From contig NZ_AFCF02000001.1 of NCBI RefSeq assembly GCF_000203975.2, positions 565,783 through 629,782 of the forward strand: DNA of 64,000 bases, given 5' to 3'. Positions 34,789 to 43,974 of this stretch are shown in pieces; the first letter of the stretch is position 1; each line of letters begins with the position of its first letter. The translations under genes were made by a program, and so were the position numbers. The stretch is from Leisingera sp. ANG1 (lineage in GTDB: Bacteria > Pseudomonadota > Alphaproteobacteria > Rhodobacterales > Rhodobacteraceae). Below the pieces are notes generated by a model. It was not told where the DNA came from, ran no database searches, and saw nothing but the letters and a program-made list of their open reading frames with translations.

Positions 34789-35943
34789 TCAGTTGTTTTG
34801 CTGCTGGGCCTCGATCTCGCGCCATTTGGCGACGTTGGCGTTGTGCTCGTCCAGCGTCTCGGCAAAGGCGTGGCCGCCGGTGCCGTCAGCGACGAAGAAC
34901 ACGTAGTTGGTGGTCTCCGGGTTCACCGCGGCCTCCAGGCTGGCAAGGCCCGGGTTGGCGATGGGCGTGGGCGGCAGGCCCTCGATCACATAGGTGTTCC
35001 AGGGGGTCGCCTTGCGCAGCTCGCTCTGGCGCAGGCCGCGGCCCAAGGTCCCCTCGCCCTTGGTGACGCCGTAGATCACCGTCGGGTCGGTCTGCAGGCG
35101 CATGCCGCGGTTGAGGCGGTTGGTGAACACAGAGGCGACCAGGCCGCGTTCCTCGGCGACGCCGGTTTCCTTCTCGATGATCGAGGCGAGGATCAGCATT
35201 TCCTCCGGGGTTTTCACCACCGCATCCGCGGAGCGGCTTTCCCAGGCGGCGTTGATGCGCAGCTCTTGGCGTTTCTGCATTTCTGCCAGCACCGCGGCGC
35301 GGTCTGTGCCGGGGGTGACCTCATAGCTGTCGGGTGCCAGCAGGCCCTCGGCGGGGCGTTCGCCCGGGTCGCCGTCCAGCACATCCATCGCTTTCAGCGC
35401 CGCGACCACCTGCCAGCTGGTCACGCCTTCGGCCAGCGCGATGCGGTAGCGGGTATCGGCGTCCTGGCGGGTCTCGGTGTACTCGGCCGGGACCTCATCC
35501 TCGCCGAGGACGAAGTCGGCGATTTCCTCGAACTTGCTGGTCGCCGGGTCCAGTTCGCGCACCAGCGCCTGGGTCCGGGTCACGCCGACGCGGTAGACGA
35601 TTTCGGTGCCGCAGGTGGAGGCGCCGGAATGGGTGATCTCGTCAACGATGCGCTCCATCGACGACCCCGGCTCCACCAGAAAGCTGCCGGCCTTCAGCTG
35701 GCCGGTTTTCTCGCTGTATTTGGCGCCGAGGCGGAAGATGGTGCCGGAGGAGACGGCGCCCTGGGTTTCCAGGTCGCGGCTGACGCGGGCCATGTTGGAG
35801 CCGCGCTCCACCCGCAGGCAGATGGCGGTGTCGAGCGGGCCCTCGGCAGTATATTGCGACTTGCCCCACAGGATGAGGCCGCCCAGCAGGAACAGGGCGG
35901 CGATCAGGACAGTCAGCATGTTAGAGGCGAGGCTGCGCCACAT
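34789..35943 (-). CDS. mltG: Endolytic murein transglycosylase
   Basis: Protein of 384 residues of the YceG/MltG family, which cuts nascent peptidoglycan strands. One N-terminal membrane helix (about 8-26), LysM-like region, and the catalytic part with LASIIEKETGVAEERGLVASVF in parts (Glu in EKETG), VIYGVTKGEG and NTYVIEGLPPTPIANPG. Its ATG overlaps the fabF stop by one base (TGATG), so it is coupled to fabF, the usual arrangement in this order. Confidence 0.95.
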   Translation of the reverse strand: MWRSLASNMLTVLIAALFLLGGLILWGKSQYTAEGPLDTAICLRVERGSNMARVSRDLETQGAVSSGTIFRLGAKYSEKTGQLKAGSFLVEPGSSMERIVDEITHSGASTCGTEIVYRVGVTRTQALVRELDPATSKFEEIADFVLGEDEVPAEYTETRQDADTRYRIALAEGVTSWQVVAALKAMDVLDGDPGERPAEGLLAPDSYEVTPGTDRAAVLAEMQKRQELRINAAWESRSADAVVKTPEEMLILASIIEKETGVAEERGLVASVFTNRLNRGMRLQTDPTVIYGVTKGEGTLGRGLRQSELRKATPWNTYVIEGLPPTPIANPGLASLEAAVNPETTNYVFFVADGTGGHAFAETLDEHNANVAKWREIEAQQQNN

Positions 35944-37208
35944 CAGTCAGGTTTCCCGAACAGGACCGATGCGTTGGTGCCGCCGAAGCCGAAGGAGTTC
36001 GACAGGGCCACGTTGATCTTGCGCTCGCGCTTGGCGTTGGGGGCCAGGTCGACCGGGGTTTCAACCGCGGGGTTGTCGAGGTTGATGGTCGGCGGGGCCA
36101 CCTGGTCGCGGATCGCCAGGATCGAGAAGATCGCCTCAATCGCGCCGGCGGCCCCCAGGAGGTGGCCGGTGGCGGATTTGGTCGAGGACATGGTGACATT
36201 GCCCGCGTGATCGCCCAGCAGGCGTTCAACCGCGCCCAGTTCGATGGTGTCGGCCATGGTCGAGGTGCCGTGGGCGTTGATGTAGTCGATGGCGGAAGCG
36301 TCCAGGCCTGCGTTGGCCAGAGCGGCCTTCATCGAACGTTCGCCGCCCTCGCCGTCCTCGGAAGGCGCGGTGATGTGGTAGGCGTCGCCGGACAGGCCGT
36401 AGCCCAGCACCTCGGCATAGATCTTGGCGCCGCGGGCCTTGGCGTGCTCGTAGTCTTCCAGCACCACGATGCCAGCGCCCTCGCCCATCACGAACCCGTC
36501 GCGGTCGGCGTCATAGGGGCGCGAGGCGGCCTTGGGGTCATCGGCGCGTTTGGTGGACAGTGCTTTACACGCGTTGAAGCCGGCAATGCCGATCTCGCAG
36601 ATCGCGGCTTCGGCGCCGCCTGCAATCATCACGTCGGCGTCGCCGGATTTGATCAGCCGGGCCGCGTCGCCGATGGCGTGGGCGCCGGTCGAGCAGGCGG
36701 TCACGACGGAGTGGTTCGGGCCCTTGAAGCCGAAACGGATCGAGACCTGGCCGGAGATCAGGTTGATCAGTGCGCCGGGGATGAAGAACGGCGACACCCG
36801 GCGGGGGCCCTTCTCCTTGATCATCACCGCGGTGTCGGCGATCGACGACAACCCGCCGATGCCGGAGCCGATCATCACGCCGGTGCGCAAGCGGCTTTCC
36901 TCGTCCTCCGGCGTCCAGCCGGCGTCGCGCACGGCCATATCGGCGGCAGCGATGCCATAGAGGATGAAGTCGTCAATCTTCTTCTGTTCTTTCTTGATGA
37001 CCCAGTCATCCGGATTGAACGTGCCCTCAGAGCCGTCGCCGCGCGGAACTTCGCAGGCGTAGGTGGTGGTGACGCCGCTTGCTTCAGCATCAAACAGGGT
37101 GATGGGGCCGGCGCCCGACTGTCCATCCAGCAACCGGGACCAGGTTTCTTCGACTCCGCTGGCCAGCGGGGTGACCAGGCCCAGTCCGGTGACTACTACT
37201 CGGCGCAT
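35943..37208 (-). CDS. fabF: Beta-ketoacyl-ACP synthase II
   Basis: Protein of 421 residues, condensing enzyme of fatty-acid elongation. The Cys-His-His triad is visible: ACSTGAHA, NAHGTSTMADTIE and SATGHLLGAAGA. The N-terminus MRRVVVTGLGLVTPLASG is typical. In many relatives fabF follows acpP directly; here 3.6 kb with a HisA-like gene and two PilZ genes lie between them. Confidence 0.97.
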   Translation of the reverse strand: MRRVVVTGLGLVTPLASGVEETWSRLLDGQSGAGPITLFDAEASGVTTTYACEVPRGDGSEGTFNPDDWVIKKEQKKIDDFILYGIAAADMAVRDAGWTPEDEESRLRTGVMIGSGIGGLSSIADTAVMIKEKGPRRVSPFFIPGALINLISGQVSIRFGFKGPNHSVVTACSTGAHAIGDAARLIKSGDADVMIAGGAEAAICEIGIAGFNACKALSTKRADDPKAASRPYDADRDGFVMGEGAGIVVLEDYEHAKARGAKIYAEVLGYGLSGDAYHITAPSEDGEGGERSMKAALANAGLDASAIDYINAHGTSTMADTIELGAVERLLGDHAGNVTMSSTKSATGHLLGAAGAIEAIFSILAIRDQVAPPTINLDNPAVETPVDLAPNAKRERKINVALSNSFGFGGTNASVLFGKPD

Positions 37209-37343
37209 TCCTTGCTCTCCTATGCCTCGGCAATCCGTCCGTTCAAATAGCTTGGAATGGCAACCGGGTGCAAGAGCGGGCTGGCACCCGCCGTGACGTT
37301 ACGGAAAATGGGCCGTGACGGTGTTTTTGCGCTGCGGGAACGT

Positions 37344-37463
37344 TTGATTAACGACTCACACTTAGGTTGAATTTATCAAAACGCGAAACTCGGCATCCGT
37401 CCTCATCGAATGCCAAAGCGGGCTGGAGCTCTGGGCCATTTTGTCTCCAGCCCGTCTTTTTTT
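37344..37463 (+). ncRNA. Candidate small RNA ended by an orphan intrinsic terminator
   Basis: The 424-bp gap between fabF and the first PilZ gene has no plus-strand gene to its left, yet a strong plus-strand terminator: CGGGCTGGAG (37,419-37,428) pairs perfectly with CTCCAGCCCG (37,445-37,454), then TCTTTTTTT. Upstream, TTGATT (37,344-37,349) and TTGAAT (37,367-37,372), 17 nt apart, could be a weak promoter, giving an RNA of about 85 nt from 37,379. The terminator is solid; the RNA is inference. Confidence 0.4.
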
Positions 37464-37632
37464 GCTTTTTTCCTTTGCCGGCAGCAAGACCCCGGATTGA
37501 GACGGCATCCCCATTGCAGCATCTGGCGGGAGGGAAACAGGAACTTTCCGGGCTGCGATCCGGCCTTGTTAACCTCAAATTTGCAACTTTGCGCCAAAAT
37601 CTCCTGCGGAGATATGTGAGGACTACACTGCC

Positions 37633-38505
37633 ATGCGCCAATGGCTTCCGACTGCTGCGGTTCTGCTGACCCTGTCCCTGCTTCCCCTGCGGGCGGAGGC
37701 GGCCTGTCCTGTGCATCAGGATCTCTCCGGACTGAACCGGGCTTCGGCGGGCTTCCTGTCCTACCTCGAGACCGGCGAAGGCGCCTATTACGTGCAGCAA
37801 TTGAACAGCTGGATCGGTACGAATCCGCCTGCCCCGCTGAAGCAGCGGATGCGGGCTGTCGGCATTCAGCAGGTCGAAGCCGGCACGCTGAAGCTGATGC
37901 AGCAATCCACTGTGCTGCTGCAGATCCTCTCCAGCCAGGGCCGCCAGGTGGCGCTGGAAACCGCCCGCCACATGGGGGTTTTCGCGTTGCAGTCGGACTA
38001 TGGCATCCGGGTTGAGGCACTGCCGTGCGATCAGATCAAGGAAGACGGTTTCGGCAGCAAGCTGGTGGCGATCAACGCCAATGACGCCCGCCAGCGCCAG
38101 CAGATCATCAATGCCGCGATTGCCTGGGTGTCCTTCCTGGTGCTGGGCGGCAGCGTTTTGTACTTTCTCGACCGGATCGGCATCCGCAAGATCCGCCGCA
38201 CCAAACGCTACCCCTGTGCCGTGCCTTGCGTGCTGCAGGCCGGCGGGCGCACGGTGCGGGGCCACCTGGTCGACCTCAGCCGGGCCGGCGCCAAGGTGCA
38301 CCCGGACACGCAGGTCGATGCCTCAGGCCGGGTGAAGCTGAACTTTGGCGGCTATACGGTGGACGCCCAGGTGCGCTGGAAGACCGCGGATTATGTCGGT
38401 GTGCAATTCATCAAGGAATTCAACTTCATGCAGCTGCACCGGCTGCTGGAGGAATTCCCGATGGAAGAAGGCGGCATGCGCGAGGAAGTGCGGCTGGGGC
38501 TGTAA
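37633..38505 (+). CDS. PilZ-domain protein with exported N-terminal domain (copy 1)
   Basis: Protein of 290 residues. Signal peptide 1-23 (MRQWLPTAAVLLTLSLLPLR...AEA), a helical periplasmic domain of about 135 residues with two Cys, one membrane segment near 158-178 (WVSFLVLGGSVLYFLDRIG), then a cytoplasmic PilZ domain with RRTKRYPC and DLSRAGAKV, the RxxxR and (D/N)xSxxG c-di-GMP-binding motifs. It can therefore couple a periplasmic event to c-di-GMP. Paralogue of the next gene. Confidence 0.85.
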   Translation: MRQWLPTAAVLLTLSLLPLRAEAACPVHQDLSGLNRASAGFLSYLETGEGAYYVQQLNSWIGTNPPAPLKQRMRAVGIQQVEAGTLKLMQQSTVLLQILSSQGRQVALETARHMGVFALQSDYGIRVEALPCDQIKEDGFGSKLVAINANDARQRQQIINAAIAWVSFLVLGGSVLYFLDRIGIRKIRRTKRYPCAVPCVLQAGGRTVRGHLVDLSRAGAKVHPDTQVDASGRVKLNFGGYTVDAQVRWKTADYVGVQFIKEFNFMQLHRLLEEFPMEEGGMREEVRLGL

Positions 38506-38708
38506 ACGCCCCCGGCCGCGTCCTTGGCAGCGCGGCTGCCAAACCAGCCAGAATCACTTTTCAGGCCAGCGGCCTGCAGCCGGGCCCAGAGCCCGGCTGA
38601 TGCTTTGCATGCGGCGCGGCCTGTGCTCCGTTTGCGTCTCCTGCTGCTGATTTGCGGCATATCCTGTTTCCTCCCGATCCCCTTACCCTGTCACCCACGG
38701 GCGCTTTT

Positions 38709-38731
38709 ACGGGGAATTAACTCCCGTAAAC
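38709..38731. terminator. Hairpin between the two PilZ genes
   Basis: TTACGGG...CCCGTAA around GAATTAACT. The spacer 38,506-38,824 (319 bp) holds no gene that I can support; the hairpin could terminate the first PilZ gene but lacks a T-run. Confidence 0.4.
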
Positions 38732-38824
38732 GGTTGCGTTAATAACTGCCAGCACCCTCCTTGGTAGAGTGATTGAACGGAAGACGCGCGAAACCACCTT
38801 TTTGATCTGCAAGGCGAGCCCCGC

Positions 38825-39736
38825 ATGAAACATTGGCCACTGATCCTGGTTGCGCTTGCTGCGCCTGCAGCGCTCTGGTGCAGCGCAGGGCGGGCTGAGG
38901 CGTCCAGGCCCACCTGCGTTCTGCAATCCGATCTTGTGATTTTCCAGCATGAAGCGCGCCAGTTCCTGGAGTATCTGCGCACCGGGAACGGGCCGCGCGC
39001 GGCCCGGCAGCTGGAGCATTGGCTGGAGGATCATCCGGATGTCACACTGCGAATGCAAATGCGGCGGGCCGGCATGGACGCGTATGAGCCGCTGGCGATG
39101 CGGCTGATCACCCAGCAGAAAGGGCTGCTTCAGGTGTATAACCGGCATGGGCAAGCCAAGGCGGAAGTCAGTGCGCAGCGGCTTGGCACATCGGCGCTGC
39201 TGGAGGAGTTTGCCGCCCGGATCATCCCGCTGCCCTGCGACTATGCGCCGGAGAAGGAAAGTTCCGCGGACACAGCGGCCGGGATGGGGCGGATCAGGGG
39301 CATTTCACAGGAGACGGCCATTGCCGGATCGCTGTCCGCGCTGGTGCTGGGCGGCGGCGGCATGTTTCTGGCGGAGCGGGTCGCCCGGCGCCACCGGCGC
39401 AGGCGCCGCCGCTACCCCTGCTCGCTGCCCTGTTCCTTGAAAACCCCGGCCCAGATGCTGCGCGCCAAACTGGTCGACATCAGCCGCATGGGCGCCAAGA
39501 TCCGGATCTGGCAGCTGCCCGGCACCCCGCTGCCACCGCCAAAGAAAGACGTCATTGCCGTCTTTCCCGGTGTAGGTGAAATCCGGGCCCAGGTGACCTG
39601 GCAGAGCGCTGATTATGTTGGGGTGAAATTCCTGAAGCCAATGACGGCAGAAGAACTGCGCAGCCTCCTCAACTGGTCGAAACAGGCCGAGACCGCGACG
39701 GAACTGGCATCCAAAGCCGCGGTCAAACCGGCCTGA
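38825..39736 (+). CDS. PilZ-domain protein with exported N-terminal domain (copy 2)
   Basis: Protein of 303 residues with the same layout as the previous gene: signal peptide (MKHWPLILVALAAPAALW), helical periplasmic domain, membrane segment near 162-178 (GSLSALVLGGGGMFLAERV), a cluster of Arg/His (RRHRRRRRRYPC), and a PilZ domain with DISRMGAKI. Motifs for c-di-GMP are present (RxxxR, DxSxxG). Sequence similarity with copy 1 is clear in the PilZ part and weaker outside, so the duplication is old. Confidence 0.85.
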   Translation: MKHWPLILVALAAPAALWCSAGRAEASRPTCVLQSDLVIFQHEARQFLEYLRTGNGPRAARQLEHWLEDHPDVTLRMQMRRAGMDAYEPLAMRLITQQKGLLQVYNRHGQAKAEVSAQRLGTSALLEEFAARIIPLPCDYAPEKESSADTAAGMGRIRGISQETAIAGSLSALVLGGGGMFLAERVARRHRRRRRRYPCSLPCSLKTPAQMLRAKLVDISRMGAKIRIWQLPGTPLPPPKKDVIAVFPGVGEIRAQVTWQSADYVGVKFLKPMTAEELRSLLNWSKQAETATELASKAAVKPA

Positions 39737-39811
39737 GACCAGCCCGGGACTCGCGGCTGGCATCCGTGCAGCACCTCTGGCCGCAGCCAAGCCGGTTACG
39801 GCCATAACGAA

Positions 39812-39835
39812 GGGGCGCCCGCTGGCAGGCGCCCC
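39812..39835 (-). terminator. Hairpin after the HisA-like gene
   Basis: GGGGCGCC (39,812-39,819) pairs with GGCGCCCC (39,828-39,835), 25 nt after the stop; on the minus strand it is followed by TTCGTT. Confidence 0.55.
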
Positions 39836-39860
39836 TGGTCTTGCGTGCCGGATGCCGGCC

Positions 39861-40604
39861 TTACTGGAATTCGGCGACCGGTTCCGGTTCCGGGCGGGCC
39901 ACGGCCAGCGCATCCTCCAGCGCGATAGTCTTGCTGAACAGGGCCCGGCCGATCTGGGCACCGGCGATGTTGTGGATGTACTTCAGCCGTGAGATGTCAT
40001 CAGCGTTGCGCACCACGCCGCTGGCGATCACCGGCAGTTTCACCAGCGAGGCCAGATGCGAGATCAGCCCCATCTGCGCCTCGGTATCGGCAACATCAGC
40101 GTCGATATCGGTGATGAGGATGCCCGCAAAGGGCGCGCCCGCAAAAGCCTCAAGATAGGCCTCAGGGGTGAAAGCGCCAGACTTGCGCCAGCCATCGGTC
40201 ATCACCTGGCCCTGCCAGATGTCCACCGCCAGAACGATCTGGTCGGGGTGGTGTTCGGCCAGTTCGCGCACCAGGTGCGGATCGCGCGCCGCCAGGGTGC
40301 CGATCACGACACGCCCTGCGCCCTTGTCGATCCAGTACTCGACCTGCTCGCGCGAACGCATGCCGCCGCCCAGCTGCACCGGGATACCGGCAGCGCGGAT
40401 GATGTCGGTGACCAGTTCCTCGTTGCTGTTGTCGCCTTCCAGCGCGTTGAAATCGGTGAGGTGCATCCATTCCGCCCCGGCTGCAGCGAAGCCCTTGGCG
40501 GTTTCCACCGGGTCCACGTGCCAGATCTGCGGCTCGTCCAGGCGGCCTTTTTCGAGCGTCACGCAACGGCCATTCTGAATTTGCATCGTGGGGTAGATGA
40601 TCAT
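39861..40604 (-). CDS. HisA/HisF-related TIM-barrel protein
   Basis: Protein of 247 residues of the HisA type: GGGMRSREQVEYW and VIASGVVRNADDISRL phosphate-binding loops are intact. At the first strand, where HisA has AIDL with the catalytic Asp8, this protein has TMQI with Gln at position 8. The second Asp (AVDIWQGQV) is kept. No histidine genes are nearby; it stands between acpP and PilZ genes. This is probably not the histidine-pathway isomerase but a paralogue with changed chemistry. Domain call sure, function not. Confidence 0.85.
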   Translation of the reverse strand: MIIYPTMQIQNGRCVTLEKGRLDEPQIWHVDPVETAKGFAAAGAEWMHLTDFNALEGDNSNEELVTDIIRAAGIPVQLGGGMRSREQVEYWIDKGAGRVVIGTLAARDPHLVRELAEHHPDQIVLAVDIWQGQVMTDGWRKSGAFTPEAYLEAFAGAPFAGILITDIDADVADTEAQMGLISHLASLVKLPVIASGVVRNADDISRLKYIHNIAGAQIGRALFSKTIALEDALAVARPEPEPVAEFQ

Positions 40605-40795
40605 AGTGCCAGTCTCCTCATGTCATGCCTCATGGGTTCAGAGTAACACGGATTGAGGCCGGCGATACGCCGTATCCTGACCATTTATAGAACAATTGCG
40701 GCGTGGATTTCCGGGCGCGCCGGTAGCGCAAACAAACGCCACAGGCACAAGGGGCCAGAATGCCGCAGCAGCAGATTCGGCGCAGGCAGGCGGGC

Positions 40796-40831
40796 AAAAG
40801 AAAACGGCGCCCTCCGTGCAGGAGAGCGCCG
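40796..40831 (-). terminator. acpP terminator
   Basis: Imperfect CGGCGCTCTCC/GGAGGGCGCCG stem on the minus strand, followed by TTTTCTTTT. Confidence 0.8.
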
Positions 40832-40858
40832 TGAAATCCGGTCATCCGGAAGCGTGGC

Positions 40859-41092
40859 TTAGGACGCTTCGGAGATGAACTTGACCGCGTCGCCGAAGGT
40901 CTGGATGGTTTCGGCTGCGTCGTCCGGGATCTCGATGCCGAACTCTTCTTCAAACGCCATCACCAGTTCCACGGTGTCCAGGCTGTCTGCGCCCAGATCG
41001 TCGATGAAGGAGGCGTTTTCGGTGACCTTGTCTTCTTCAACACCCAGGTGCTCAACAACGATCTTTTTAACGCGATCTGCGACGTCGCTCAT
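40859..41092 (-). CDS. acpP: Acyl carrier protein
   Basis: Acidic protein of 77 residues carrying the 4'-phosphopantetheine site Ser37 in [10 protein letters not shown]. It holds growing acyl chains for FabD, FabG and FabF, all encoded nearby. Full family length. Confidence 0.98.
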   Translation of the reverse strand: MSDVADRVKKIVVEHLGVEEDKVTENASFIDDLGADSLDTVELVMAFEEEFGIEIPDDAAETIQTFGDAVKFISEAS

Positions 41093-41239
41093 GTCTCTTC
41101 CTCGTTTTACAGGGCACTCTGCCCGGTTCTGCCCTGCCCTAGCCGGGCGGCGTGGTTTTGCCCGGAGCGGGCGGTGTGATCCCCGCGGGACGGGGACAGT
41201 GCGGCGTTTCCGTTAGGAAATACCAGCGGATATGGGCCG

Positions 41240-41267
41240 CCTATAGCATAGACCGCAGCCAAGGCAA
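41240..41267 (-). promoter_or_regulatory. Putative acpP promoter
   Basis: Minus strand TTGCCT-N16-TATAGG, about 150 bp before the acpP start. The 417-bp spacer 41,093-41,509 otherwise holds only the fabG terminator. Confidence 0.55.
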
Positions 41268-41454
41268 ACGGTTTCGCGCGGTCATCAAGCGGCAGCGCAG
41301 TTTGCCTGTGGCCGCTATGAAGCGTGCAGATGGCCTTGTAATCAAGTGGTTGCAAGACCTGCACTGCATCTTTTTTGCTTTTTCACCGGATTTCAATCAT
41401 TTGGCGCCTCCGGCCAACCCCGGTTGCGGCTCTTGTTCCGGGCTGCAGAGACGG

Positions 41455-41480
41455 AAAAACCCCGCAGACAGGCTGCGGGG
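41455..41480 (-). terminator. fabG terminator
   Basis: CCCCGCAG pairs with CTGCGGGG, with five T on the minus strand. Confidence 0.85.
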
Positions 41481-41509
41481 TTCAATAATGATGCGGCGCG
41501 GCGGGGCGC

Positions 41510-42247
41510 TCAGATCATCGCCATGCCGCCGTTCACATGCAGGGTGGTGCCGGTGACATAGCCTGCTTCCTGGCTGGCCAGATAGAGCACGGCAGAGGCG
41601 ATTTCCTTCGAATCTCCCATCCGGCCGGCCGGGATCTGGGTCAGGATCGCGTCTTTCTGGTTGTCATTCAGCTTGTCGGTCATGGCGGTGGCGATGAAAC
41701 CCGGTGCCACGGCGTTGACGGTGATGCCGCGGTTGGCGACCTCATAGGCCAGCGATTTGGACATGCCGACCATGCCGGCCTTGGAAGCGGCATAGTTGCC
41801 CTGGCCGGGGTTGCCGGTGGCGCCCACCACGGAGGAGATGTTGATGATGCGGCCCCAGCGGGCCTTCATCATGCCGCGCAGCACGCCGCGGCAGAGCCGC
41901 ATGGTGGAGGTGAGGTTCACGTCCAGAACGCTCTGCCACTCTTCGTCCTTCATGCGCATGAACAGGTTGTCGCGGGTGATGCCTGCGTTGTTCACCAGGA
42001 TGTCGACCGAGCCCATTGCCTCCGCCGCCTGTTTCGGCAGTGCTTCAACCGACTCCGCGTCCGACAGGTTGCAGGTCAGCACATGGGCGCGCTCGCCCAG
42101 CTCAGCCGCCAGCGCCTTCAGCGGCTCCTCGCGGGTGCCGGACAGCGCCACGGTGGCGCCAGCGGCGTGCAGGGCGCGGGCGATGTCGCCGCCGATGCCG
42201 CCGGACGCGCCGGTCACCAGCGCATTTTTTCCTGTAAGATCAAACAT
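41510..42247 (-). CDS. fabG: 3-oxoacyl-ACP reductase
   Basis: Short-chain dehydrogenase of 245 residues: TGASGGIG near residue 12, NNAG, INISSVVG with the catalytic Ser, YAASKAGMVG with Tyr/Lys, and the C-terminal VTGTTLHVNGGMAMI. It reduces beta-ketoacyl-ACP with NADPH. Terminated separately from acpP, which has its own promoter. Confidence 0.96.
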   Translation of the reverse strand: MFDLTGKNALVTGASGGIGGDIARALHAAGATVALSGTREEPLKALAAELGERAHVLTCNLSDAESVEALPKQAAEAMGSVDILVNNAGITRDNLFMRMKDEEWQSVLDVNLTSTMRLCRGVLRGMMKARWGRIINISSVVGATGNPGQGNYAASKAGMVGMSKSLAYEVANRGITVNAVAPGFIATAMTDKLNDNQKDAILTQIPAGRMGDSKEIASAVLYLASQEAGYVTGTTLHVNGGMAMI

Positions 42248-42268
42248 GTTTCTTGCCCTCTTGGCTTC

Positions 42269-42862
42269 TTAGTCCCGCAGGACCGGTTGTGTCAGGAGAC
42301 CGAAGCGCTCTATCTCGGCCTCGGTCATTTCGTGCATTGAGCTGGCGGGGGCCGCGCGGACGGTGAACCAGTAGAAATCGGCGCTGCCCAGCATCCGGGT
42401 TGTATAGGCCACATAGGGCGCATGTTCCGGGTGCCAGCGCGGGTATTCGTCGGCTGTCTTGTCACCCTCCCAGGCGTGGACACCCAGGACGGCGCCTGCC
42501 TCCATCGTGCGTTCGGTGCCGGCCAGGAACAGCTCCACAGCGCCGGAATAGATCCGGCTGCTGGCGGTGACATGGGTGCCGAGGCCCAGATCGCGGACCA
42601 TGTGGCCGATTTTCAGATTGGTCTCATCATCGTCAGAGCCGGGCATGTCCAGCAGCACCAGCCGCTGCGCATCCGGGTTCTTGGCCATGAAGGCGCGGAA
42701 CTTGCGCAGCGACTTGCCGTTGACGGTGCCGTTGACCAGAATGTCCTGCCCCTGCAGCTTGAAACTGGCCGCCTGCGCGTGGCTGAGCATCAGCCCGCCC
42801 GCCACTGCCACGGCTGCGGCAAGGGCAAGGCTGGATGCCAGAAACGCGAGGCGGCGCTGCAT
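42269..42862 (-). CDS. Exported ClpP/crotonase-like protein (COG3904 type)
   Basis: Protein of 197 residues with an N-terminal signal peptide (SLALAAAVAVAGGLMLSHAQA). The region SSRIYSGAVELFLAGTERTM, GAVLGVHAW resembles the ClpP-like fold of predicted periplasmic proteins of COG3904, where Ser and His lie in such segments. Located between fabD and fabG and 4 nt from fabD, so in the fab operon. Substrate unknown. Confidence 0.7.
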   Translation of the reverse strand: MQRRLAFLASSLALAAAVAVAGGLMLSHAQAASFKLQGQDILVNGTVNGKSLRKFRAFMAKNPDAQRLVLLDMPGSDDDETNLKIGHMVRDLGLGTHVTASSRIYSGAVELFLAGTERTMEAGAVLGVHAWEGDKTADEYPRWHPEHAPYVAYTTRMLGSADFYWFTVRAAPASSMHEMTEAEIERFGLLTQPVLRD

Positions 42863-42865
42863 GGA

Positions 42866-43798
42866 TCAGGCCCCGGCGGCGGCCGCGGCGTCCTCGGGCG
42901 TGCCGACCTGGCGGCAGGCGAGATTGCGGTCGATCTTGCGGATCATGCCCGACAGCGCCTTGCCTGCGCCGATTTCCCAGAATTCCGTCACACCCTTGGC
43001 GGCCATCGCCTGCACGCTTTCGCGCCAGCGCACGGAGCCGGTGACCTGCTCCACCAGCAATGCGCGGATTTCGTCCGGGCTGGTGACCGCATCGGCGCGG
43101 ACGTTGGCGATCAGCGGAACTGCGGGGGATTTGATATCAACACCGGCCAGCGCCTCCGCCATGGCATCGGCGGCGGGCTGCATCAGGGCGCAGTGGAAGG
43201 GGGCGGACACCGGCAGCATCACTGCGCGCTTGGCGCCTTTCTCCTTGGCGATTTCAGCCGCGCGTTCCACCGCGGCCTTGGCGCCGGAGACCACCACCTG
43301 GGTGGGGTCGTTGTCGTTGGCGGCCTGGCAGACTTCGCCCTGCGCGGCTTCCTCAGCCACCGCGCGCACGGCATCCAGATCGAGGCCCAGGATCGCGGCC
43401 ATGGCGCCCTCGCCCACCGGCACCGCGCTTTGCATTGCGAGGCCGCGGGTGCGCAGCAGGCGGGCGGTGTCGGCAACCGAAATGGCACCGGCGGCGGCCA
43501 GCGCGGAGTATTCGCCCAAGGAGTGGCCGGCCACAAAAGCCGCCTTATCGATGGTGACGCCTTCGGCCTCCAGCGCGCGCATGGCCGCCATGGAGGTGGC
43601 CATCAGGGCGGGCTGGGCGTTCTGGGTCAGGGTCAGGGTTTCGATGTCGCCCTCCCAGATCAGCTGGCTCAGGCTTTCGCCGAGTGCGCTGTCCACCTCG
43701 TCAAAGATGGCCTTGGCGGCGGGATAGGCCTCAGCCAGCGCCTTGCCCATGCCGATGGTCTGGGCGCCCTGCCCGGGGAACACAAATGCGATCGTCAT
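42866..43798 (-). CDS. fabD: Malonyl-CoA:ACP transacylase
   Basis: Protein of 310 residues. Active-site Ser in GHSLGEYSALAAAG, and the His in SAPFHCALMQPA; N-terminal FVFPGQGAQ is typical. It loads malonate on ACP. ATG at 43,798 has GAGG 7 nt upstream; a longer frame to 43,879 has none. Confidence 0.97.
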   Translation of the reverse strand: MTIAFVFPGQGAQTIGMGKALAEAYPAAKAIFDEVDSALGESLSQLIWEGDIETLTLTQNAQPALMATSMAAMRALEAEGVTIDKAAFVAGHSLGEYSALAAAGAISVADTARLLRTRGLAMQSAVPVGEGAMAAILGLDLDAVRAVAEEAAQGEVCQAANDNDPTQVVVSGAKAAVERAAEIAKEKGAKRAVMLPVSAPFHCALMQPAADAMAEALAGVDIKSPAVPLIANVRADAVTSPDEIRALLVEQVTGSVRWRESVQAMAAKGVTEFWEIGAGKALSGMIRKIDRNLACRQVGTPEDAAAAAGA

Positions 43799-43974
43799 TG
43801 ATGACCTCGTCTGTTTTAGCGTTTTGCCTGATGTACCCGCCCTTTCCCTAACGTACAAGCAAAGGTGCAGATTGCGCACGAAACCTGTGCATGGACGGAC
43901 AGCCCCGTGCGTTGCATCCCAGGTGTGCGTGGTTAGGTTAAGGTCAACCGGACCCAGACCAGGAAATGCGCTTT

